Positions 1 to 8,595 of a stretch of 64,000 nucleotides of DNA are shown here, piece by piece. The translations under genes and the position numbers were made by a program. Each line of letters opens with the position of its first letter. The first letter of the stretch is position 1. The notes beneath the pieces were generated by a model. That model was not told where the DNA came from and did not search any database. It worked only from the letters and a program-made list of their open reading frames with translations. The DNA comes from Paenibacillus uliginis N3/975 (GTDB lineage Bacteria; Bacillota; Bacilli; Paenibacillales; Paenibacillaceae), in assembly GCF_900177425.1 (NCBI RefSeq), contig NZ_LT840184.1, positions 2,380,010 through 2,444,009 on the forward strand, read 5' to 3'.

Positions 1-117
1 CGTTTGGTGGCGATAGCGGAAGGGTTCCACGCGTACCCATCCCGAACACGACCGTTAAGCCTTCCAGCGCCGATGGTACTTGGACCGAAGGGTCCCGGGA
101 GAGTAGGACGTCGCCAA
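1..117 (+). rRNA. rrf: 5S ribosomal RNA
   Basis: The sequence has the Bacillota 5S pattern: a 5' strand TTTGGTGGCGATAGCG, the central CCGAACACG, and a closing GAGAGTAGGACGTCGCCAAG that pairs with the 5' end. The 16S and 23S genes would lie upstream, outside the window. The exact 5' end is uncertain by two or three bases because the window starts here. Confidence 0.95.
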
Positions 118-121
118 GCCA

Positions 122-168
122 GATAAAGCCCGCTGTTGATTTTATATCGACAGAGGGCTTTTTAGTGT
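122..168 (+). terminator. Rho-independent terminator after 5S rRNA
   Basis: AAAGCCC and GGGCTTTTT flank an inner stem (CTGT...ACAG) directly after the 5S gene. This is the expected end of the rRNA transcript, although the downstream tRNAs may also be read through. Confidence 0.7.
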
Positions 169-472
169 TTTTGATGCTTATTGAATGCGTATGATTAAGA
201 AAGTGTGTTCAATACAACCCTTTCAGGATAGATTTAGAAGTTGCAATATCGAGTTATTTATGATATATTATATATCTGTTCTTTTTTGTGAAATGCTTGT
301 TGTTAAAAAAAAAATTGCAGCCTGTGAAAATATCACTTGTAATATAACTATAAAAATGATATATTATAATTCCGGCTGTTGAAAAACGGTTGATTTAAAA
401 TGATCTTACTTCAGTAAGATCATTAAGTGGGAGTTTAAATTCTCCTCAGTAATAGTACACACTTTCTAATGA
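169..472. other. AT-rich spacer between 5S rRNA and tRNA cluster
   Basis: I see no convincing gene here. A 65-codon reading frame (185-382) has no Shine-Dalgarno site and low-complexity composition. A perfect 9-bp hairpin, TGATCTTAC/GTAAGATCA with a TTCA loop, lies at 401-422. It has no U-tract and may be a processing element. Confidence 0.5.
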
Positions 473-549
<77 letters not shown>

Positions 550-584
550 ATCTTATCGTTTTCGCAATAATTTTTTCTTTTTAA

Positions 585-660
585 GAGCCATTAGCTCAGT
601 TGGTAGAGCACCTGACTTTTAATCAGGGTGTCGAAGGTTCGAGTCCTTCATGGCTCACCA
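585..660 (+). tRNA. tRNA-Lys (TTT)
   Basis: A 76-nt cloverleaf with anticodon loop CTTTTAA, so anticodon TTT. The T-arm GGTTCGAGTCC is present and CCA is encoded. It is the second tRNA of the cluster behind the rRNA operon. Confidence 0.97.
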
Positions 661-674
661 TTAGTTTTACTTGT

Positions 675-758
675 GCGCGTGTGGCGGAATTGGCAGACGC
701 ACTAGACTTAGGATCTAGCGTCTTTGACGTGGGGGTTCAAGTCCCTCCACGCGCACCA
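675..758 (+). tRNA. tRNA-Leu (TAG)
   Basis: An 84-nt tRNA with a long variable arm, as expected for leucine. The anticodon loop is CTTAGGA (anticodon TAG). The acceptor stem pairs GCGCGTG with CACGCGC, and CCA is encoded. Confidence 0.96.
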
Positions 759-765
759 TGTTTTT

Positions 766-837
766 GCGGACGTGGCTCAGCGGTAGAGCATCGCCTTGCC
801 AAGGCGAGGGTCGCGGGTTCGATTCCCGTCGTCCGCT
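766..837 (+). tRNA. tRNA-Gly (GCC)
   Basis: Anticodon loop TTGCCAA gives anticodon GCC. The acceptor stem GCGGACG pairs with CGTCCGC and the discriminator base is T. CCA is not encoded, unlike the three tRNAs before it, so it must be added by nucleotidyltransferase. Confidence 0.95.
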
Positions 838-853
838 TATGTTTTGAAAATAA

Positions 854-927
854 CGGGATGTAGCTCAGCTTGGTAGAGCACCTGGTTTGGGACCAGGGGG
901 TCGCATGTTCAAATCGTGTCATCCCGA
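854..927 (+). tRNA. tRNA-Pro (TGG)
   Basis: Anticodon loop TTTGGGA gives anticodon TGG. The acceptor stem CGGGATG pairs with CATCCCG and the discriminator is A. CCA is not encoded. It is the last tRNA before a strong terminator. Confidence 0.95.
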
Positions 928-942
928 TTATTCATATATTTC

Positions 943-977
943 AAAAGGGTGCTGGATTTTCTCCAGCACCCTTTTGT
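943..977 (+). terminator. Terminator of the tRNA cluster
   Basis: AAAAGGGTGCTGGA and TCCAGCACCCTTTT form a near-perfect hairpin with a T-rich 3' end, ending the fMet-Lys-Leu-Gly-Pro transcript. Confidence 0.9.
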
Positions 978-1124
978 GTTTTCTTGAAAGTGAATGGCTA
1001 GAGTATCCATTATCGATCAACGCTATATTTTAAATGACCATATTGTGTAAATAGATTTAGCTTGTTATCGTAGTAGTGGAAGTCTCTTTTTAAACTATCC
1101 AATTCACCTGAAAGGAAGCCTGTC

Positions 1125-2399
1125 ATGAATGAGGTCATTCGTAAGCTAAATATCGATGAAATTCCTGCGTTTGTGGACATCGCTCTGAATGCATATCCTG
1201 CAAAAGCCGTACCGGGACCGGAGTTCAGAGAACGACAAATTACACGTTTCACACACAATCAAGAGAATATGTCTACGGTTCAATATTATGGTCTGTTTCG
1301 GGATAACCGCCTGATTGCCGGGATGCGCATCCATGAATACACCATGAATCTTTACGGACGAATGATCCAAGTGGGGGGCGTAGGGCAGGTTGCCGTAGAT
1401 CTCCTTCATAAGAAAGAAAAAGCAGCCAAACAGTTAATTGAGTTTTTTATTTCACATTTTAAGTTAAAGGGAATTTCTCTTTTGCTCTTATATCCGTTCA
1501 GACCGGATTTTTATAAAAATATGGGATTTGGATATGGCTCAAAAATGAATCAATATCGAATCAAGCCGGAGAGCTTTCCAAGAGCAACGGAGAAGCATGG
1601 CTTGGTGTGGTTGGATCGCTCCCATCAAGATTTGATTCGTGACTGCAGCGACCGACAAGCCACGTCTACACACGGAATGATGCTGAAAACTCCTTATGAA
1701 CTGAATCCGTTGTTCAACGCTCCGGGCAAGAGACTGATCGGATATATGGAAGATAACAAGTTAAATGGCTACATTTCATTCACCTTTAACAGTATTAGCT
1801 CGGATAACTTCCTGCTGCATGACATGGTCATTCATGAGTTTGTATATGAGACACCTGAGGCGCTGCAACAGCTGGGCACTTTTTTACATACGCAAAGTGA
1901 TCAGATCAACCGGATTATATGGACGACACAGGATGATACTATCGAATATTTGATCGGAGATCCTCGCAACGGCAGCGACCGTATTCTTCCGAGTGTGTTT
2001 CATGAAAGTCATACATCAGGTGTGGGCTTGATGTACAAGATCATTGATATTGAGAAGTTTATAATCGAACTTGCCCAAACAGGTGCTGTGTATAGCTCGA
2101 AGCCGGTTACTTTGCATTTTAAGGTAACTGACTCCTTCTCTTCCAAACAACCGGACTCTTTCGCCTTACACATTGAGCAAGAGTCATTAACGATTTCAAT
2201 GCAAGAACAACAAGGTACCAGGGACGATTCCGTTATCGAATTGGACATCTCGGACTTATCTTCCCTGTTAATGGGCGTGGTTGATGCAGAAAAGCTTTAT
2301 CAATACGGAAAAATAAAAACTTCCGATCCGCAAGTTATAGCATTGCTTAAAAATTGTTTCCGGCGCGTTAACAAACCAGTCTGCACCACAGCTTTTTAA
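1125..2399 (+). CDS. Eis-like GNAT family N-acetyltransferase
   Basis: The 424-residue length and layout match the Eis family of acetyl-CoA N-acyltransferases: an N-terminal GNAT domain (about 1-150), a second GNAT-like fold, and a C-terminal sterol-carrier-like domain (about 300-424). The GNAT core shows VGQVAVDLLHKKEKAAKQLI, where the acetyl-CoA loop is degenerate, followed by the conserved LLLYPFRPDFYKNMGFGYG. The chain ends in Phe, as in mycobacterial Eis, where the terminal carboxylate acts in catalysis. The ATG follows AAAGGAAG at good spacing. Eis proteins acetylate amines, including aminoglycosides. The real substrate here cannot be read from sequence. It stands alone after the tRNA cluster. 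Confidence 0.85.
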   Translation: MNEVIRKLNIDEIPAFVDIALNAYPAKAVPGPEFRERQITRFTHNQENMSTVQYYGLFRDNRLIAGMRIHEYTMNLYGRMIQVGGVGQVAVDLLHKKEKAAKQLIEFFISHFKLKGISLLLLYPFRPDFYKNMGFGYGSKMNQYRIKPESFPRATEKHGLVWLDRSHQDLIRDCSDRQATSTHGMMLKTPYELNPLFNAPGKRLIGYMEDNKLNGYISFTFNSISSDNFLLHDMVIHEFVYETPEALQQLGTFLHTQSDQINRIIWTTQDDTIEYLIGDPRNGSDRILPSVFHESHTSGVGLMYKIIDIEKFIIELAQTGAVYSSKPVTLHFKVTDSFSSKQPDSFALHIEQESLTISMQEQQGTRDDSVIELDISDLSSLLMGVVDAEKLYQYGKIKTSDPQVIALLKNCFRRVNKPVCTTAF

Positions 2400-2495
2400 T
2401 ATTGTAATGGATGAAAAGGAGGTTATGCTGAATATCATTATCCAGAAGTGGAACAAAATCGCTTTCCCTTACGTTTAGCAGATAAAGGGGGATTG

Positions 2496-3203
2496 ATGAT
2501 GAAGATAAAAACTTTTGGCCTGCTCATGATTATTCTTCTAAGTGGATGCTCCAGCCTCCAGTTTAATCAGAATCAGACACATACCATTATCGATTGGGTG
2601 GATTTTGTAAAGCTGAATGGAAACATGTATACAAGTGATTGGGGAATCGTTCTAAAACATGAGAATGATGTGGCCGAAGAGGTTGGTGAAGTGAGTTTTA
2701 CAGTGGATGAGGTCGTAACAGATCCAGGTTATAGAACCAAAGACGGGGACGCCGCCTTTCTGGATATTGGGACAAAACTTTATCGAGTAAAAGGGTTTGG
2801 AACAGATGAGCTCATTGCTGTAGCTGACGACACTCGGGTAAATGGTTATAAACTGTACATACAGGATCAATTCAGGAGTTCCATGATCAATCGTTATGAT
2901 GAGATTCCAAAAGACAAGGTGAATAGCATTGGGCTGTATTGTGACAATGAATCGAAGCCTTACAAAACACTTACCGGGAAAGACATCAATAAATTTATTA
3001 AGCTTCTGGATGATGGGGTTTATTCCCCTAATTATTCACCTAATATGAACAACGGAGATCCTCTATATTATCTCATGGTTTTTTATACCGATGATCCGAT
3101 TGGTAACTCTTTTTCGATAGCGGACGATAGTCAAAATGTTTATTTTTATCCTGACAGTACAAGGATTGTTGATAGTGAGATTCGTGATTGGATTGAGCAG
3201 TAA
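2496..3203 (+). CDS. Putative lipoprotein of unknown function
   Basis: About 235 residues with a short lipoprotein signal: Met-Lys start, a hydrophobic stretch, and lipobox LLSGC, so Cys about 17 residues in would be lipidated and the protein held on the outer face of the membrane. The rest is soluble, acidic and rich in Asp and Tyr. I recognise no domain. The start is set by AAAGGGGG about 5 nt upstream of ATG ATG; the reading frame is open further upstream, but without a ribosome site. It lies 96 bp after the acetyltransferase and is followed by a terminator. Confidence 0.7.
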   Translation: MMKIKTFGLLMIILLSGCSSLQFNQNQTHTIIDWVDFVKLNGNMYTSDWGIVLKHENDVAEEVGEVSFTVDEVVTDPGYRTKDGDAAFLDIGTKLYRVKGFGTDELIAVADDTRVNGYKLYIQDQFRSSMINRYDEIPKDKVNSIGLYCDNESKPYKTLTGKDINKFIKLLDDGVYSPNYSPNMNNGDPLYYLMVFYTDDPIGNSFSIADDSQNVYFYPDSTRIVDSEIRDWIEQ

Positions 3204-3232
3204 TGATAAAATTCATATCACTTCCCATGTTA

Positions 3233-3264
3233 AAAGACCCTGCGGTTTGTCGCAGGGTCTTAGC
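3233..3264 (+). terminator. Bidirectional terminator
   Basis: AAAGACCCTGCG and CGCAGGGTCTT form a strong hairpin with a TTTG loop, between the lipoprotein gene and the convergent aminopeptidase gene. It can serve both strands. Confidence 0.8.
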
Positions 3265-3321
3265 TGTGTATTTATAAAAGTATACTTCTCGCCGAAGCAA
3301 TGCGGAGGCTATAATTATACA

Positions 3322-4551
3322 CTAAGCCCATTTTCCGTTACGGAACACCGGCTCGATGGTGCCATCAGCCAACACACCGTCAATCTCCAATTCTTCCGAA
3401 CCGATCATAAAATCGACATGCGTCAAACTGACATTTGCGCCTTTGGCAAGCAGTTCTTCCTTGGAAAGCTTGGTTCCACCTTCGATATTAACCGGGTAGG
3501 AGCTGCCCAGTGCAAAATGGCATGATGCATTCTCATCCACCCCCGTATTGTAAAACACACGGTTTAAACTGGAGATTGGAGAATCATATGGCACAAGTGC
3601 CATTTCACCAAGATAGGAAGCACCCTCATCCGTATCGAGCAGCGAAGTCAGATGCTCACGTCCGGATTTTGCATCATACTTAACGACTTTGCCGTCCTTG
3701 AACGTAAGGGTAATCCCTTCAACTAGACGGCCATTCAAATTCAGTGGAAGTGTGCTGGTAACCGTGCCGTTGACACCTGTACGATGCGGCATGGTGTAGA
3801 TTTCTTCTGTGGGCATATTGGCGACAAAATAAACACCGGCTTCGTTATAGTCCCCACCTCCAAGCCATAGATAGCCTTCCGGCATTTCGACGCGCAGGTC
3901 AGTGCCAGGAGCGCGGTAATGAAAACTTTTGTAACGTTTACTGTTCATAAACTCTTGTCTTTGTTTCAGTTCGGCAATGTGCTCACGCCAAGCGGCAACC
4001 GGATCCTCTGTGCCCACCCGGTTCATCAGGAACACAGCTTCCCACATCGCATCCAGTCGCTGCTCTTCCGGCAGGTCGGTGAAGACTTTGTTCGCCCAAG
4101 CACGGGTTGGCGCTTTGATCAGAGACCAGCTAACCTTATTATTTCTTACATAGGCCTGGTATTTCTCTCTTGCTACGGCAGCTGCTCTCACAGCGGTTGA
4201 CACCTTGGACGAATCGATCCCACGGAACAGCTCCGGATCAGGTACCTTAATATGCAGTACGGCACCGCCGCCCTCAGCGAGCTGCTCCATCATGTCGGCC
4301 TGCCACTTCGGATAATAGCCAAAAGAGTCATCCGGCGCTTTTTCATAACGAATCCGGGTGGTTTTTTCATCCTCCCAATCGACCTGAACATATTTCGCGC
4401 CTGCTTCATAAGCTTTACTTACAACTAGTCGAGTGAACTCGACGGTTTCTAGGGGGGAATTTACCAGCAAAACTTGACCGGGTTGCACATTTACGCCCAC
4501 TTTTACAACGAGTTCTGCATATTTTTCTAACATCGTTTCAAAACTGCTCAT
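3322..4551 (-). CDS. M29 family aminopeptidase (aminopeptidase T/AmpS type)
   Basis: A 409-residue cytoplasmic metallo-aminopeptidase that removes N-terminal residues from peptides. The family signature is present along the chain: the N-terminal NVQPGQVLLVNSP, the central RVEMPEGYLWLGGGDYNEAG, and metal-site segments in the C-terminal half (EMALVPYDSPIS, CHFALGSSYP, THVDFMIGS), which supply the Glu, His and Asp ligands expected for M29 enzymes. The length is typical. The start is ATG at 4551, nine bases after GGAGG; seven upstream codons in the same frame lack a ribosome site. It is a monocistronic gene convergent with the lipoprotein gene. Confidence 0.92.
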   Translation of the reverse strand: MSSFETMLEKYAELVVKVGVNVQPGQVLLVNSPLETVEFTRLVVSKAYEAGAKYVQVDWEDEKTTRIRYEKAPDDSFGYYPKWQADMMEQLAEGGGAVLHIKVPDPELFRGIDSSKVSTAVRAAAVAREKYQAYVRNNKVSWSLIKAPTRAWANKVFTDLPEEQRLDAMWEAVFLMNRVGTEDPVAAWREHIAELKQRQEFMNSKRYKSFHYRAPGTDLRVEMPEGYLWLGGGDYNEAGVYFVANMPTEEIYTMPHRTGVNGTVTSTLPLNLNGRLVEGITLTFKDGKVVKYDAKSGREHLTSLLDTDEGASYLGEMALVPYDSPISSLNRVFYNTGVDENASCHFALGSSYPVNIEGGTKLSKEELLAKGANVSLTHVDFMIGSEELEIDGVLADGTIEPVFRNGKWA

Positions 4552-4697
4552 ATGTATATTCCTCCATGTCATGTATATCGGTACTTTAATAGTTTACCAT
4601 GTTTTGAACAGTAAGCCGTGAGGACCGATGAAAACATTCACTTTATGGATTTTGGCGGTAACTGCTTGTACATATATAGAGTTAAAATCATCGAAAT

Positions 4698-4742
4698 AAA
4701 GGGTGTCTCTATGGCTCCTATAACCGTAGAGACGCCCTTTTG
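4698..4742 (-). terminator. Terminator of the sugar ABC operon
   Basis: AAAGGGTGTCTCT and AGAGACGCCCTTT form a long stem just after the last gene of the minus-strand operon. On the minus strand the hairpin is followed by a T-containing stretch. Confidence 0.7.
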
Positions 4743-4752
4743 GCGTGAAGGA

Positions 4753-5574
4753 TTAACTTTTGATCGCTCCAGCTGCAATATCAGAAATGAACTGCTTGCT
4801 GATAAACAGAAATAGAACAATTAGCGGAATGACCGCCATTAACGTACCGGCGATAACCATGGCATAATCGGTCGTATAGATGCCGTTTAATGAAGAAAGA
4901 GCGATTTGAAGCGTAAACTTGCTTTCATCATTCAGTATGATAAGGGGCCAAAGGTAGTCATTCCATACTCCGATAAACGTGAAGGCGGCTAAGAATGAAA
5001 GAGCAGGTCTCAGGATGGGAAGCGCAACATTCCAATAAAGCCGGAAAAATCCACAGCCATCGATCCTGCCGGCATCCAACAGTTCGGAGGGAACCGATTC
5101 CGACGCATATTGACGAATCCAGAAAATGCCGAAGGCATTAGCCATTCCCGGAATGATTAATGCTTTAAAAGTTCCTACCCAACCGAAAGTTGCCATAATA
5201 ACAAAAGAAGGGACCAATGATAGCTGTGCCGGAGCCATCATGGTGGCGAGCAGAACGATGAACAGCCACTGTTTACCCGGGAAGTTGAATTTTGCAAATG
5301 TAAACCCGGCTAGGGAATCAAAGAACAGGACAAGAAGTGTACAAGCCGTAGCAACGAATAACGTGTTTAGGAAAGCGCCGAAAAAATCGATACTGCTTAG
5401 TACCCGTGTTATATTATCAATCAGATGGGAGCCAAACCACATTTTGGGCGGAAAGCTGTATATGTCTGCTGTCGTTCGCGTAGACATGACGAGAAGCCAG
5501 TAGAAAGGAAAGATCGATACGACCAGCCCGGCAAACAGCCCAAAATGCAGCAGAAGTGATTTACCTTTCATCAT
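4753..5574 (-). CDS. Carbohydrate ABC transporter permease (MalG type)
   Basis: About 273 residues with six predicted membrane helices. The EAA loop of binding-protein-dependent permeases is seen as ELLDAGRIDGCGFFRLYWNV followed by ALPILRP, which contacts the ATPase. The length and the N-terminal FPFYWLLVMSTRT motif are typical of CUT1 MalG-type subunits. ATG at 5574 lies eight bases after AGGAG; the in-frame GTG three codons earlier overlaps that ribosome site and is unlikely. It is the last gene of a three-gene operon, 14 bp after the partner permease. Confidence 0.93.
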   Translation of the reverse strand: MMKGKSLLLHFGLFAGLVVSIFPFYWLLVMSTRTTADIYSFPPKMWFGSHLIDNITRVLSSIDFFGAFLNTLFVATACTLLVLFFDSLAGFTFAKFNFPGKQWLFIVLLATMMAPAQLSLVPSFVIMATFGWVGTFKALIIPGMANAFGIFWIRQYASESVPSELLDAGRIDGCGFFRLYWNVALPILRPALSFLAAFTFIGVWNDYLWPLIILNDESKFTLQIALSSLNGIYTTDYAMVIAGTLMAVIPLIVLFLFISKQFISDIAAGAIKS

Positions 5575-5588
5575 TCGTCTCACTCCTA

Positions 5589-6551
5589 TTACGATTCATT
5601 TGATCCTTTGCCTTGGACCATTCTCCAGTTGATAATTGAGAAAAGGGCAATCAGTACGAACATTCCCCAGCCGACAGCGGAGCCATATCCGAAGTAATTG
5701 TTAACAAAAGCTTCCCGGTATAAATAGAGGACGATGGTTAGTCCTCCGCCGCTGACACCGCCGTCATTGCCGACAAGCACCTGGGGTTCCGTAAATACCT
5801 GCATGCCACCAATGGTAGAGGTGATTACGGTAAAGAGGATGATCGGTCTTAAATTCGGAATCGTAATTCTGAAAAAAGCCTGTATACCGGTAGCACCGTC
5901 AATTTTGGCTGCCTCATAGAGTACAGTTGGAATGCTCTGCAGGCCTGCAAGGTAGATAATGGCGTTATATCCGACCCAGCGCCAAATGATCATTATGGAG
6001 ATGGCCAGCTGTATGCCCCACGTCTTGTTCAGCCACTCGACAGACTCCAGACCGATCAGATTGAGAAAGTAATTGAGCAGTCCATAATTGTTCGAAAACA
6101 GTGTGCTGAACACGATAGCAACGGCTACCAGGGATGTCACATTCGGCAGGAAGTAACCGATCCGAAAGAAGGTGCGGAACCTGACAAACGAAGCATTAAG
6201 CAGGAAGGCAATAATTAGAGCGAAACAGAGCATAGGTATGGTGGAGTAGATCCAGATGACGAGTGTATTGCGAACAGCGCTCCAAAACTCGGGGTCAGTG
6301 AGCATGAACTGATAGTTATTCAATCCGTTGAATGTCATCACGCCGATGCCGTCCCATTTTTGAAATGATAAGTACATGGAGAAGGCGATCGGAAACAGAC
6401 CGAAGACAGCGAATAAAATGTAAAAAGGTGAAATAGCCAAGTATTCTTTCCGATGTTTCCAGAGCGTCGCCGCAAAACCATTCCTGTCCTTGTCCGAGGA
6501 TGGCCCGCTTCCGACATGCTGTGATGTATGTTGATGCAAGGATGGTTCCAT
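5589..6551 (-). CDS. Carbohydrate ABC transporter permease (MalF type)
   Basis: About 320 residues: a polar N-terminal tail of about 35 residues, then six membrane helices. The EAA loop is YEAAKIDGATGIQAFFRITI, with Gly and Pro at the expected places (PNLRP). It pairs with the downstream MalG-type subunit to form the membrane channel. ATG at 6551 is nine bases after GGAGG; a TTG directly against the ribosome site (6560) is a less likely start. No ATP-binding subunit is encoded in the operon, so a shared MsmX/MsmK-type ATPase elsewhere is likely. Confidence 0.93.
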   Translation of the reverse strand: MEPSLHQHTSQHVGSGPSSDKDRNGFAATLWKHRKEYLAISPFYILFAVFGLFPIAFSMYLSFQKWDGIGVMTFNGLNNYQFMLTDPEFWSAVRNTLVIWIYSTIPMLCFALIIAFLLNASFVRFRTFFRIGYFLPNVTSLVAVAIVFSTLFSNNYGLLNYFLNLIGLESVEWLNKTWGIQLAISIMIIWRWVGYNAIIYLAGLQSIPTVLYEAAKIDGATGIQAFFRITIPNLRPIILFTVITSTIGGMQVFTEPQVLVGNDGGVSGGGLTIVLYLYREAFVNNYFGYGSAVGWGMFVLIALFSIINWRMVQGKGSNES

Positions 6552-6596
6552 ACGTTTCAACCTCCATTGTTATCCTTCTCTTCATCACTGAAGGGG

Positions 6597-7856
6597 TTAA
6601 CGCAGCAGTTCCTTCTTAACGCGTTTCAACGCATCCTCCCAAGCTTTATTCGGGTCTTTGCCTTCGAGAGCTACAGATTGAAGCTCCCGGTTAACAATTC
6701 CATTCACATTGCCAAATCTGCCACCGAAATAAGCGGATTGGACGTTGAGTGCTGATTCCGTGAAAATTTCACCTGTCGCCTGATCACCGAAGAAAGGATC
6801 TTTCAGAAGCATCGCAGGTGAATCCAAAGCACTCGCCGCCGAAGGGAACAGGTTCATACTTTCATACGATTTCGATTGATTGTCAGGATTCAGTAACCAC
6901 TGAAGTACCTTGATTGATTCCTCCGGATATGGGCTGGTTTTCATAATTGCAAGGAATGAGCCCCCGTTGTTGCCGTCGCCGCCGGGTGCCCGGGTTACCC
7001 GCCATTTTCCAGATGTATCCGGTGCTGCCTGCATGAGTATCTCCTTCGCCCAAACGGCCCCGACAAAAGAAGCGATTCTTCCGTTGTTCATCGCTGCGTT
7101 CCATTCGGAAGAGAAGCTGCTGGCGTTGGCCAAGAGTCCCATCCGTGATGCATTCACAGCGGTGTCCCAAGCTGTTTTCATGGAAGAGGAGGGATCCTCC
7201 CCGATGAAGGCATCGTCTTCTGAAAAATAAATGTGTTTGGACTGCGAATTGACTTGATTGTAAACATTATTGATGTTATCTGTGAGCTTGACCTTGCCCC
7301 CGAAGGCTTCATTCAGCTTCTTCCCGGCATTCAAATAATCATCCCAGGTTGCTAGTTGACGATGAACTTCTTCAGGGTCGTTGGGCAATCCAGCCTCCTC
7401 AAACAGGTCAGCTCGGTAGAAAAGAGCGGTCGGTCCGGTGTCAATCGGCATCGCGATCATTTTACCTTCGGGCGTTACCCCCAGGTTCCATTTCCAATCG
7501 AGATAATCTTGTTCAATCTCTTTGGCTCCGAGCTCATACAAGTCGTAGAACCGGTCCGAGCTTGTGAACAGCTCAGCTACCCAGTCGTTGAAGGCAACGA
7601 TATCCGGACCGCCAGATCCTGCGGCTAGAGTTGTCTTGAGCTTGGATTTGAAATCACCGCCAATCTTTTGTGCCTGAATTCGTATGCCGGGGAACTCCTT
7701 TTCCACCGCTTTAATCAGATCGTCGTCCAGACTCCGGTTCCAATACCATAACGTAAGCGTTTTCGTTTCCGAGTTTGATTGATCAGCTGAGCAACCGTTT
7801 ACAATTATGGTGATGCAAACGATCAAGCATGAAACGAGGAACCGACAATTAAGCAT
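6597..7856 (-). CDS. Extracellular sugar-binding lipoprotein of an ABC importer
   Basis: A 419-residue family 1 solute-binding protein. The lipoprotein signal ends in IVNGC (Cys near residue 22), so it is anchored outside the membrane. Mature-protein motifs include LTLWYWNRSLDD at the start and AGSGGPDIVAFND, which is typical of CUT1 binding proteins. It captures the substrate and hands it to the MalF/MalG-type permeases encoded just downstream. The sugar cannot be predicted. ATG follows GGGAGG at seven bases. It is the first gene of the operon; an inverted repeat lies immediately upstream. Confidence 0.92.
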   Translation of the reverse strand: MLNCRFLVSCLIVCITIIVNGCSADQSNSETKTLTLWYWNRSLDDDLIKAVEKEFPGIRIQAQKIGGDFKSKLKTTLAAGSGGPDIVAFNDWVAELFTSSDRFYDLYELGAKEIEQDYLDWKWNLGVTPEGKMIAMPIDTGPTALFYRADLFEEAGLPNDPEEVHRQLATWDDYLNAGKKLNEAFGGKVKLTDNINNVYNQVNSQSKHIYFSEDDAFIGEDPSSSMKTAWDTAVNASRMGLLANASSFSSEWNAAMNNGRIASFVGAVWAKEILMQAAPDTSGKWRVTRAPGGDGNNGGSFLAIMKTSPYPEESIKVLQWLLNPDNQSKSYESMNLFPSAASALDSPAMLLKDPFFGDQATGEIFTESALNVQSAYFGGRFGNVNGIVNRELQSVALEGKDPNKAWEDALKRVKKELLR

Positions 7857-7872
7857 GGCTTAGCCTCCCATC

Positions 7873-7902
7873 CTGTAAAGTGAAAAAACGACCGTTTTAC
7901 AG
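7873..7902 (-). promoter_or_regulatory. Nested inverted repeat upstream of the sugar ABC operon
   Basis: CTGTAAA and TTTACAG form a 7-bp inverted repeat with a 16-bp centre. Inside it, AAAACG-AC-CGTTTT is a second perfect palindrome with central CpG steps, the style of LacI-family operators. It sits 17-46 bp before the start codon of the binding-protein gene, where a repressor could block transcription. Which protein binds is unknown. Confidence 0.45.
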
Positions 7903-8006
7903 TGTATGACGTTAGGAGGTAACAATATATTGAATTTTTACTTTTTAGATAATGGAAGTTTCCTGGTTGTGGAGGTCTTTTACAAGAGAACGGGCTGGAG
8001 CCGTCC

Positions 8007-8216
8007 ATGAAATTTGATAAATGGTTTGTTTATAGCTTATGTGCAATAGGTATAGGACTGCATGTAAGGATGTTGATCAGATCAATTCAAAATCATGAAG
8101 ACCTAGTTATGGATATAATAGGTTTGTTCCTGTGGATAGCTTACTTGGTAGTCATGCACATCAATATTAAGAAAAAAGAGATAGCGTCTCAAGAAAGAAC
8201 TGACAAGAGCAATTGA
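8007..8216 (+). CDS. Small two-helix membrane protein, function unknown
   Basis: A 69-residue protein with two hydrophobic stretches (about residues 8-25 and 34-52) joined by a short polar loop, ending in a Lys-rich tail. I recognise no family. ATG follows GGAG at six bases. It lies between the sugar operon and a convergent small gene and probably has its own promoter. Confidence 0.5.
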   Translation: MKFDKWFVYSLCAIGIGLHVRMLIRSIQNHEDLVMDIIGLFLWIAYLVVMHINIKKKEIASQERTDKSN

Positions 8217-8249
8217 ATAAACATTCTAGTAAACGAAAGGAGAGACAGT

Positions 8250-8270
8250 ATGAATTTGACGATTATTTAG
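8250..8270 (+). other. Possible six-codon ORF (MNLTII) with strong ribosome site
   Basis: AAAGGAGAG is followed at seven bases by ATG and five codons, then TAG, then directly a terminator hairpin. It is either a translated mini-peptide or the remnant start of a deleted gene, since the downstream gene is on the other strand. Confidence 0.3.
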
Positions 8271-8271
8271 A

Positions 8272-8325
8272 AAAGACCTCACGGCCCTTCTGTATTCAGA
8301 ATCGGCTATGAGGTCTCATTTTTTA
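8272..8325 (+). terminator. Bidirectional terminator
   Basis: AGACCTCA (8274-8281) pairs with TGAGGTCT (8309-8316), with an inner stem TTCTG/CAGAA, followed by CATTTTTTA. It lies three bases after the end of the convergent minus-strand gene. Confidence 0.75.
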
Positions 8326-8327
8326 TG

Positions 8328-8501
8328 TTATTGCTGTTCTTTCGAAGTCTTCTCAGAGGACGGATTGTTCATAAATACTTCTGCCGCTTGCTCAGCAGAA
8401 AATTCCGTGTTGTCTAATCCTTCACCCGGAACAGGCATTTTATTCAGCTTCGTGGTATATACCTCGGATTTTGTTGGTTCATTCGAATTTGATTTGCTCA
8501 T
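8328..8501 (-). CDS. Small acidic protein, function unknown
   Basis: A 57-residue hydrophilic protein rich in Ser, Glu, Asn and Thr, with no membrane segment. ATG at 8501 is six bases after a consensus AAAGGAGGT, so it is probably translated well; an in-frame upstream ATG lacks such a site. Composition and size resemble small spore or stress proteins of Bacillales, but I do not recognise the family and give no function. Confidence 0.6.
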   Translation of the reverse strand: MSKSNSNEPTKSEVYTTKLNKMPVPGEGLDNTEFSAEQAAEVFMNNPSSEKTSKEQQ

Positions 8502-8595
8502 ATGGACACCTCCTTTTGTAACTTGCAACATCATTTAGTGTCCCGAATCTGCGGAATATTATGCAAACACCAGATAGCTTTTGGCATTACCGATA

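Noticed and set aside
185..382. 65-codon open frame after 5S rRNA
   Set aside because: No ribosome site, AT-rich low-complexity sequence, no recognisable protein.
600..922. Open frames across the tRNA cluster on both strands
   Set aside because: They lie entirely over tRNA genes; the protein-like text (such as EHRLAKARVAGSIPVVR) is a known tRNA artefact.
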